NCBI RefSeq assembly: GCF_001428865.1
Contig: NZ_LMIV01000003.1
Coordinates: 313,742-377,741, forward strand
Source: Sphingomonas sp. Root241
Lineage (GTDB): Bacteria; Pseudomonadota; Alphaproteobacteria; Sphingomonadales; Sphingomonadaceae
Direction: 5' to 3'
Length of the DNA: 64,000 nt
In this document: positions 35,770 through 42,423 of the stretch, piece by piece
Numbering within the stretch: position 1 is the first letter of the stretch
Layout of the letters: each line of letters opens with the position of its first letter
Program-made: the position numbers and the translations under genes
The notes under the pieces: model-generated
Seen by the model: the letters and a program-made list of their open reading frames with translations, nothing else
Database searches by the model: none
Told to the model about the DNA's origin: nothing

Positions 35770-35786
35770 AGAGCGAAGACCAGGTC

Positions 35787-35806
35787 GGCAAAATCTTCCT
35801 AGAATG
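35787..35806 (+). promoter_or_regulatory. ftr-like site plus box upstream of flaF
   Basis: GGCAAAATCTTCC (35787-35799) runs into TCCTAGAATG (35797-35806), 22 nt before the flaF ATG. Read from the other strand, the same GGAAGATTTTGCC faces the HAD gene. One site may therefore control both directions. Confidence 0.55.
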
Positions 35807-35828
35807 AGGGGTCTGCAAAGGAGCCAGC

Positions 35829-36188
35829 ATGACTCTCACTGCCTACCAGACCGCCCGAAGCCGGGCGGAAACGCCGCGCTCGGCCGAATTCCGGCTGATG
35901 AGCGAGATCACCGGCGAAATGATGGATGCCGAAACCGCCGGATTGAAGGGAGCGATGCTGATGCCTCCGCTCCACCGCAACCGCGAGATGTGGTCGGCCT
36001 TCGCCACCGACTGCGGCGCGACCGGCAACGGCCTGCCGCGCGAGCTGCGTGCCCAGATCATCTCGCTCGGCCTGTGGGTCGAGCGCTTCACCAGTGACGT
36101 CGTCGCCGGACGCGAACCGATCAGCGAATTGATCTCGGTGAACCGCACGATCATGGACGGGCTGCGCGGCCAGCGCCTCGCTGCCTGA
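35829..36188 (+). CDS. flaF: Flagellar biosynthesis regulator FlaF
   Basis: A 119-residue protein with the FlaF signature: AYQTARSRAETPRSAEFRLM, NREMWSAFATDCG and LPRELRAQIISLGLWVERFT, then LISVNRTIMDGLRG. FlaF promotes flagellin secretion or translation together with FlbT in Caulobacter. AAGGAG lies 5 nt before the ATG. flbT and flagellin genes are not adjacent here. Confidence 0.92.
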   Translation: MTLTAYQTARSRAETPRSAEFRLMSEITGEMMDAETAGLKGAMLMPPLHRNREMWSAFATDCGATGNGLPRELRAQIISLGLWVERFTSDVVAGREPISELISVNRTIMDGLRGQRLAA

Positions 36189-36209
36189 GCTGTTCCCTCA
36201 TTTATTCCG

Positions 36210-36244
36210 AAAGGGCGTCGCGGCTGGCCGCGGCGCCCTTTTTG
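36210..36244 (+). terminator. Rho-independent terminator after flaF
   Basis: AAAGGGCGTCGCGGC pairs with GCCGCGGCGCCCTTT (one mismatch/bulge) and is followed by a T run, 22 nt after the flaF stop. Confidence 0.8.
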
Positions 36245-36750
36245 TTTGCGCAGCGGCGATCCGATCTCGCTGTTCGCGCTCGCGATCCAGCCAATCAGGA
36301 TAAGATAACAAGGCCGTTGGCTTGAAATTCCAATGGCCGGAAGCGGTGGTTAGCCGCGAAAGGTCACACTAGGGTCACACTGCCTGCATGGTTCTGGCCT
36401 GTTTCTGCGCAGGCGATCCAGGACGGTGTGAACCAAGCAGCGCTTCACTCCCGCTTTCGCGCGAGCAGGATGAGAGGGGCGTTACGATGCCAAAGAGCTA
36501 GAGGAGGCTGTCAGGCGAAATCCTACATTGCAAGCACGTCTGCAAATGGGTGGTTAGCCGACCTGCGGCTTTCGGAGGCAAGCGGACGATAGCTGCCGTC
36601 CCGAAAGCGATGGTGTTTCGGGAAAACCTGAATAGCGCTTCAAATGCCACGGATCGACGGTCCGCTGTATGCCTATCGTCAAGATTGAGCGCGTGAGGAT
36701 TCGCCCTTACCGTCTGGGACAAATTTCGAGCGACCTAAAAGGGAATCAGA
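36245..36750. other. Gene-free stretch upstream of the serine hydrolase
   Basis: No convincing gene, tRNA or known element was seen. The stretch contains a tandem GGTCACACT (36362-36370 and 36373-36381) and two copies of GGTGGTTAGCCG (36345-36356 and 36549-36560). It is less GC-rich than the flanks towards its right end, and marks the left border of a probably acquired segment. Confidence 0.5.
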
Positions 36751-37779
36751 ATGCGCGTCAGTATGGCGAAGAAATCTTGGACGCTACGCCATTTGCTAGC
36801 AGCCCTCCTCCTGACTTGCCCCGGCAACGCTGACGCGAACGAAAACCGAGCCACGCGAATCCGCGAAATAATGGAGGATGCCGCTGACAACGGCACGTTC
36901 AATGGCAACGTGTTGGTGGCGAAGGAAGGCCGTATAATCTTTCAGAACTCGTATGGGTACGCCGATGCTGCACGGTCGAGAAAGCTCGACGCTGAAGCCC
37001 TATTCAATATAGGCTCCATCACGAAAGAGTTCAGCTCGTCGGCCCTTTTGCAGTTACAGCAGAGGAAGAAGCTTTCTTTGACAGTACCGGTCAGAGTGTA
37101 CCTGCCCGATCTCCCCACTTGGGCGAACGCAGTGAAAATTTCAAACACCATAAATTATACGAGTGGTATGCCGGATGTGTTATGGAAGAGTATTCGAACG
37201 GATGATGACATTATAAACGGAATCCGCTCGATTACGCGGCTGAATTTTCTCCCTGGCACATCGTATGACTACAACAATAATAACATATTCCTTCGTCAAA
37301 TGATTGTCGAGCGCATTACCCGGATGGGTTACAAGCATTATATCGAACGGCATCTATTCAAACCTTGCGGTATGAATAATTCCTTCATAACCCCAGTCAT
37401 CCCTTCGTCAAAGGTCGCGCAGGGTTTCAAGGTCGGCTATGTAGCCGACAAACCAGAGCTTCCCATAACGGGCGGCGCTTACCTTACTGCCAAGGATATG
37501 TTCAAGTGGTCACAATGTCTTAATGCAGGTAGGCTGATCCAGACATCATCAATCCTATCTCTCGGCGCTAGTTTCAATGATGACGCACAGTCATCTTTGG
37601 GCGATGCGACGTATTCAAATGGCAAGATGGTCCGACATGTTCATGATGGCCGGTCCGGGAGTTTTGAGGCGCTTTTGATATTCGATCTGCGCAACAGAAC
37701 TACCATTGTTCTCTTGGCGAACAGTTACAGGGGCAAGTTGTTCGAAATTGCGGAAGCTATCGAATCGGCAATTTCGTGA
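36751..37779 (+). CDS. Exported serine hydrolase of the beta-lactamase/PBP-like family, probably acquired
   Basis: A 342-residue protein with a signal peptide (LRHLLAALLLTCPGNADA). It carries the SxxK nucleophile motif in NIGSITKEFSS, the YxN-type motif in SYDYNNNNIFLRQ, and a third-box-like HVHDGRSGSF. This family includes class C beta-lactamases, peptidases and esterases; the substrate cannot be told. Base composition and codon use (many AT-ending codons, ATA, AAT) differ sharply from all neighbours, indicating horizontal transfer. AAGGG precedes the start by 8 nt. Confidence 0.85.
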   Translation: MRVSMAKKSWTLRHLLAALLLTCPGNADANENRATRIREIMEDAADNGTFNGNVLVAKEGRIIFQNSYGYADAARSRKLDAEALFNIGSITKEFSSSALLQLQQRKKLSLTVPVRVYLPDLPTWANAVKISNTINYTSGMPDVLWKSIRTDDDIINGIRSITRLNFLPGTSYDYNNNNIFLRQMIVERITRMGYKHYIERHLFKPCGMNNSFITPVIPSSKVAQGFKVGYVADKPELPITGGAYLTAKDMFKWSQCLNAGRLIQTSSILSLGASFNDDAQSSLGDATYSNGKMVRHVHDGRSGSFEALLIFDLRNRTTIVLLANSYRGKLFEIAEAIESAIS

Positions 37780-38198
37780 GGATGATCAACGTTCGGTGAG
37801 CACCAGGGCGAGGTAGTGCGTCGCGAGCTCGTTGATACGCTCCCGAACAGGAAGGTCCAGCGGTACAGCCGAGGGCAGGATCGATCTTACCGATGCGGCT
37901 CGCGGACCGCTCCTCAAAACCTGTTCCCTATTGAGCTCCCGCAAAACAGTCCGTTGAACATGGAGAAACGGAACTGCTGCGGGTCAACCGAACGGCCGGT
38001 TTCGGAGCGCTGCGCTGATCTGCCGAATGACCGATTCTGGGGCGGTTCTTGTCGTGGGGCCCATCGATGAGCGAATGTCCGCTTCCGGGTGTCACGCCAG
38101 GCGACCTGAACGACTGACTTTGGGGCGTTAGCTGCCGGTCCAGTTTATGGGTTCACGACTTGAAAACCCTCCCTGCTTCGCGAGGGGTACTGAAACGG
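37780..38198. other. Gene-free stretch with possible decayed sequence
   Basis: No intact gene is supported. On the minus strand a frame of about 65 codons closed upstream by TGA ends in ERINELATHYLALVLTER, which looks protein-like and may be the tail of a decayed gene; I cannot name it. The right part (GTCCGCTTCCGGGTGTCACG, then TTTGGGGCGTTAGCTGCCG) resembles degenerate dispersed intergenic sequence. Confidence 0.4.
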
Positions 38199-38235
38199 AA
38201 AAGGGCGCCGCAGCTTCTGCCACGGCGCCCTCTTT
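38199..38235 (-). terminator. Terminator after the chemoreceptor gene
   Basis: AAAAGGGCGCCG and CGGCGCCCTCTTTT form a strong stem around a 12-nt loop. On the minus strand the stem ends in a T-rich run, 18 nt past the chemoreceptor stop. Confidence 0.8.
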
Positions 38236-38252
38236 TCTTTAGGCGAACGGGA

Positions 38253-40142
38253 CTAGAACGAAGCCCAGTCGTCCGAGCCGCCGCTGCCATTGGCCATTGC
38301 GGCAACGGGGAGTGCCTTGACCGGCGAGACATAGCCGTTCGACTTTGCCGCCGCCCTCGCAGGCTTCGCCGGAGCATTCGTTCGCACCGCGGCGACGCGG
38401 GCGCCGTTGCCGACGTTGAACCGCGACGCCTGCTCGCTGAGCGCGGCGACTTCGCCCGACAGGTTGCGCGCGGCAGCCGACGTCTCTTCCACCATGGCGG
38501 CATTCTGCTGGGTCGACTGGTCCATCGTCCCGATCGCGACGCTGATCTGGGCGATCGCAGTCGACTGGGCCTGGTTGTCGGTCGCCATCTCGCCGAGCAA
38601 TTTGTGGACCTCGCCCACGTCGCCCGAAATGTCCGCCAGCGCAGAGTCGACCTTCTGGACCATCTCCACTGCCGCGACGATGTCGGTCTGGGTGGCGGTG
38701 AGCTGGTCGCGGGCCCGGCCGGCCTCTTCCTCGGCACGCATGGCGAGTGCAGAGACGAGGTCGGCGACGACCGCGAAGCCGCGGCCCGCCTCGCCGGCGC
38801 GGCCGGCTTCCACTGCGGCGTTCATCGCGAGCACGCGCGTCTGGAAGGCGATCTTGTCGAGACCCTCGATCACGCTGTCGATGCCCTTGGCGCTGTCGGC
38901 CACACGGGTCATCGCCTGCACGGCCTCGTCGGCGATATTACGGCCGCCCGAGACCGTGGCGATGGCGCCGTCGGCGCGCTCGACCGTGCGGCCTGCGGAT
39001 TCGGCCGTCGCCTTGAGGCGGCCGTTCATTTGCGAGACCGCGGCCGAGGTTTCCTCGAGGCTCGCGGCATTGGCTTCGGTACGGCGCGCGAGTGCTTCCG
39101 ATGCTTCGGCGATCTCGCTCGAACCCGTGCGGATCGTAATGGCGCTCTCCATCACCGTGCCGATCAGGTTGCGAAGCTCGGCCACGGCGCCGTTGAAATT
39201 GACCTTCACCGATTCATAGGCCGGGGAGAATGCCGCATCGATCTCGCTGGTCAGGTCGCCCTGCGCCAGCTTGCTCAGGCTCGATTCCAGCGTCTCGACG
39301 ACGCGCTGCTGCTCGGCATCGGCGATCTTCTTGGCCGCGTCGGACTTCTCCTTCTCGATCGCCGCCTCGCGGAACACCAGGACCGCCTTGGCCATCGCGC
39401 CGATCTCGTCGCCGCGTTCGGTGCCCGGCACGTCGGCGGCGTTGTTGCCCTCGGCGAGCGTCTTCATGCGTGCCTGGAGGTTGGCGATGGGCGCGGTGAT
39501 GCCCAGCCGCGACACGAGCAGGCCGATGCCGATCGCGACTGCGATCGCGATCAGGCTGACGACGAGCATGGTGGTGGAAGTGCTGCTCGCGCTCGCCGAA
39601 AGATCGCTCGAAAAGGCCTTCGCGTCGGCGATGCGCTGATCGTTCGCCTTGATGAGCTCCGTCGCCATCGTCAGCGCCTTGGTGTCGAGATCCGCGAGGA
39701 TCGCGCGCGCGGCGTCATCCTCGTCGCGGCTGCCATGACGGATCGCCTCCACGGCACCCTTGTGGATATCCTCGAACGTTCCGCGGATCGTCGCGATCTC
39801 GGTGGCGAGGCTCGGATCCAACTGCTTGACCTCGTCGAATATCTTGACAGCGGCTTCGTATGACGCGCGCTCTTCTTCGGCGGCAGCACGTCCTGCCGCG
39901 GATCCGCCCGGATAGGTCATGACGCGGTAGCTGGCATAGAGCATCTGCGAGCCGAGGCGGTTCGCACGAGCGAGCTTGGTGGTGATCGGGAGCTTGACGT
40001 CGACCAGCACCGCATAATCGGCGTCGGTCTTCTTGAGCGCGCGCGATCCATAGAAGGCGACGCCCAGCGTGATCAGGCCGAGCATCAGCAGCAGCCCCAG
40101 GATCTTCACGGGAATTTTGATGCGGGCGAGGATGTCAGCCAT
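38253..40142 (-). CDS. Methyl-accepting chemotaxis protein
   Basis: A 629-residue receptor. It has a first membrane helix near 13-32, a periplasmic four-helix-type sensor to about residue 185, a second helix (MLVVSLIAIAVAIGIGLLVS), a HAMP domain and a signalling domain. The tip reads KIAFQTRVLAMNAAVEAGRA and later FAVVADLVSALAMRAEEEAG, with Arg where most receptors have Asn and LVS where most have EVR. The last residues are DDWASF, a candidate xWxxF tail for CheR/CheB docking. The ligand is unknown. A motility box lies 60 nt upstream, so it is probably coexpressed with flagella. Confidence 0.94.
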   Translation of the reverse strand: MADILARIKIPVKILGLLLMLGLITLGVAFYGSRALKKTDADYAVLVDVKLPITTKLARANRLGSQMLYASYRVMTYPGGSAAGRAAAEEERASYEAAVKIFDEVKQLDPSLATEIATIRGTFEDIHKGAVEAIRHGSRDEDDAARAILADLDTKALTMATELIKANDQRIADAKAFSSDLSASASSTSTTMLVVSLIAIAVAIGIGLLVSRLGITAPIANLQARMKTLAEGNNAADVPGTERGDEIGAMAKAVLVFREAAIEKEKSDAAKKIADAEQQRVVETLESSLSKLAQGDLTSEIDAAFSPAYESVKVNFNGAVAELRNLIGTVMESAITIRTGSSEIAEASEALARRTEANAASLEETSAAVSQMNGRLKATAESAGRTVERADGAIATVSGGRNIADEAVQAMTRVADSAKGIDSVIEGLDKIAFQTRVLAMNAAVEAGRAGEAGRGFAVVADLVSALAMRAEEEAGRARDQLTATQTDIVAAVEMVQKVDSALADISGDVGEVHKLLGEMATDNQAQSTAIAQISVAIGTMDQSTQQNAAMVEETSAAARNLSGEVAALSEQASRFNVGNGARVAAVRTNAPAKPARAAAKSNGYVSPVKALPVAAMANGSGGSDDWASF

Positions 40143-40202
40143 AGGATAGCCTTTTCTATTCAGGTGCGTGCAGCGCTCGCTGTTCGCGGCATTGAGTCAG
40201 TA

Positions 40203-40212
40203 CCTTATAGAG
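40203..40212 (-). promoter_or_regulatory. CTCTATAAGG box upstream of the chemoreceptor
   Basis: The minus strand reads CATCCTCTATAAGG; the box differs from the consensus by one inserted or changed base. It lies 60 nt before the start codon. Confidence 0.45.
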
Positions 40213-40407
40213 GATGGGCCGAGCCCAGAGGTCCGGCCGGGCGGGATCCGTGCCTAGGGATTTTTCCGGATGCGGGAGGCGCACCGCCTCGGCGCGAGCC
40301 CTTTTTCCGGCATGATGGCAGGGACCAGTTCGTCGCCGCGCCACAACGGCCCGGTCGCCGCGCCTATAAAGAGGAGATCAATCCCCCTTCATTCCCCGGA
40401 GCATGCC

Positions 40408-41793
40408 GTGATCTCGACTTTCCCTTCGCCCCTGTTGCGCGGTGCGCTCATGGGCTTTTGTGCGATGACGGCGTTGCCGGCGTTCGGGCAAACCGCGGGC
40501 GAGAAGAAGGATGGCGGGGTACAGCTCAGCATCGATGCCACCGCGCGGGCGCGTGTCGAGGTGATCGGGGGCCAGTTCCGTCCCAACGTTGCGCCGGACG
40601 ACGTGTTCGTCTCGTTCCGTACCACCGTGGCCGCGAAGGCCGAGCTCGGCCCCGTCGCGGTCGGCGGCGAGGTCGTCGATGCGCGCGGCTATGGCCAGCG
40701 CGACCGTTCGTCGGTCCGGACCGGCGAAGTCAACGCACTCGAACCAATCCAGGCCTATGTCGCGTATCGCGCCTCCGACGCCTTCGCCAAGGGTGCGACC
40801 GCGACGGTCACGGCCGGGCGCTGGTCGCTCGACATTGGTTCGAGCCGGCTCGTCGGCCGCACCGATTTCCCCAACACCGTTCAGTCCTATCTCGGCGGCC
40901 TCGTCGACTGGCGCAGCAAAGGCAAGGACCGGATCGTCGCATTCTGGGCAAAGCTCTTCTCGGCGCTTCCCGACGATGTCGCCGGGATCGAAGACAATGC
41001 GATCGAACTCGATCGCGCAGGCGGGAACATGACCTTCTTCGGCGCCAGCGCGATGCTGGCCAAGGCGTTCGGCAACGTCAGCGCGGAGGTCTATGGCTAT
41101 CGCCTGGCCGAGGATGACCGCACGACGCGGCTGACGCGCAACCGCCATCTCGTCACGGCGGGCATGCGCCTGCGCCGCGCGCCGGCCAAGGGGCAGTTCG
41201 ATTTCGAAGGCGAAGGCGCCTGGCAGTCGGGCACCACCCGGGCGACCACCGCCGCCAGCGACGTCCGCGACCTCGATGTCCGCGCCGGATTCGCGCATGT
41301 CGAGGCGGGATGGACAGTAGCCAAGGGTTGGACGCCCCGCGTCTCGGCGATGTTCGATTATGCCTCGGGCGACGGGCGCGATGCCGGCACCTGGGGCCGG
41401 TTCGACACGCTGTTCGGCGCGCGCCGCGCCGATTTCGGCCCGGTCGCGCTCTATGGTCCGGTGGGGCGCGCGAACCTGATCTCGCCGGGGCTGCGGCTCG
41501 AGGCCAAGCCTTCGAAGCGGGTCGACTTCATGACCTCGCTGCGCGGGCTGTGGCTGGCGCAGGCGACCGACAGCTTCGCCTCCACCGGCGTGCGCGACCG
41601 CAACGGTGCCTCAGGACGCTATGCCGGAATGCAAATCGAGGCGCGCGCGCGTCGCTGGCTGGTGCCCGAGCGGCTGCGGCTCGAGGTTGGCGGCGCATAT
41701 CTGGCCAAGGGCCGCTTCCTCGAGGACGCGCCCAATGCGCCCGCAACCGGCGATACGCGCTACATCCATATGGACCTCGCCGCCAGCTTCTGA
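40408..41793 (+). CDS. Alginate-export-type outer membrane beta-barrel protein
   Basis: A 461-residue exported protein. The GTG at 40408 follows CCGGAG and gives a signal peptide ending TALPAFGQ. The rest alternates short polar and hydrophobic strands typical of an outer-membrane barrel (VEVIGGQFRPNV, ATVTAGRWSLDIGSSRLVGR, FPNTVQSYLGGLVDWRSKG) and ends in Phe. The sequence resembles the alginate export family (AlgE-like), whose members carry varied polar substrates. No alginate genes are nearby, so the substrate is open. It converges on the two-component genes with a 15-nt gap. Confidence 0.8.
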   Translation: MISTFPSPLLRGALMGFCAMTALPAFGQTAGEKKDGGVQLSIDATARARVEVIGGQFRPNVAPDDVFVSFRTTVAAKAELGPVAVGGEVVDARGYGQRDRSSVRTGEVNALEPIQAYVAYRASDAFAKGATATVTAGRWSLDIGSSRLVGRTDFPNTVQSYLGGLVDWRSKGKDRIVAFWAKLFSALPDDVAGIEDNAIELDRAGGNMTFFGASAMLAKAFGNVSAEVYGYRLAEDDRTTRLTRNRHLVTAGMRLRRAPAKGQFDFEGEGAWQSGTTRATTAASDVRDLDVRAGFAHVEAGWTVAKGWTPRVSAMFDYASGDGRDAGTWGRFDTLFGARRADFGPVALYGPVGRANLISPGLRLEAKPSKRVDFMTSLRGLWLAQATDSFASTGVRDRNGASGRYAGMQIEARARRWLVPERLRLEVGGAYLAKGRFLEDAPNAPATGDTRYIHMDLAASF

Positions 41794-41808
41794 ACGGGGC
41801 GGGCGGTC

Positions 41809-42423
41809 TCAGTTCTTCGGAAACAGTCCCGCCGCGAACGCGATGCGCAGCGCTTCCGAGAGGCTGCGCACTTCGAGCTTCTCCATCAGGTTGGCGCGAT
41901 AGATTTCCACCGTGCGGGGACTGATGTCGAGCTCATAAGCGATGATCTTGTTCGATCTGCCTTCGATCAAGCCCTTGAGGACATCGGTCTCGCGCGGGGA
42001 GAGCTTGGCGATCTTCGCCTCGGCCGCGCCGACCCGGTTCGCGGCTTCGTTGTCCTCCTCGAGCCGGGAAAAGGCATTGTCGATCAGCTGGAGCAGCGTT
42101 TCGGCTTCATAGGGCTTTTCGATGAAATCGAGCGCGCCGGCCTTCATCGCCTGCACCGCCAGGCCGACATTTCCCTGGCCGGTGAGAACGATCGGCACGA
42201 AGCGCGGGCTGCCGTCGAGCGCGGTCAATACGTCGAGGCCGGTGGCGCCGGGCATATGGAAATCGAGCAGCAGCACGCCGGGATCGAGTTCGTTCACGTC
42301 CTGGAGGAAGGCATCGCCCGATCGGAACCCCCGGACGATCAGATCCTGGCGTATCGACAACAAGCTATGGAGCGAGGCGCGGACAGCGTCATCGTCGTCC
42401 ACGATGTAGATCGTTCTGCTCAT
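41809..42423 (-). CDS. FixJ-family response regulator
   Basis: A 204-residue regulator: receiver (1-120; IVDDDDAVRASL, VLLLDFHMPGATG, IVLTGQGNVGLAVQAMK, EKPYEAETLL) and a LuxR-type HTH (KLSPRETDVLKGLIEGRSNK). It closely matches FixJ in layout. It overlaps the sensor kinase gene (ATGA) and is surely its partner. Targets are unknown; no fix or nif genes are in the window. Confidence 0.93.
   Translation of the reverse strand: MSRTIYIVDDDDAVRASLHSLLSIRQDLIVRGFRSGDAFLQDVNELDPGVLLLDFHMPGATGLDVLTALDGSPRFVPIVLTGQGNVGLAVQAMKAGALDFIEKPYEAETLLQLIDNAFSRLEEDNEAANRVGAAEAKIAKLSPRETDVLKGLIEGRSNKIIAYELDISPRTVEIYRANLMEKLEVRSLSEALRIAFAAGLFPKN

Noticed and set aside
36362..36381. Tandem GGTCACACT as an integrase attachment site
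   Set aside because: No tRNA gene, integrase or matching copy at the other border was found; left as a simple repeat.
37816..38070. An 84-residue plus-strand frame in the gap after the serine hydrolase
   Set aside because: No ribosome site, no recognisable motif, and composition like decayed intergenic sequence.
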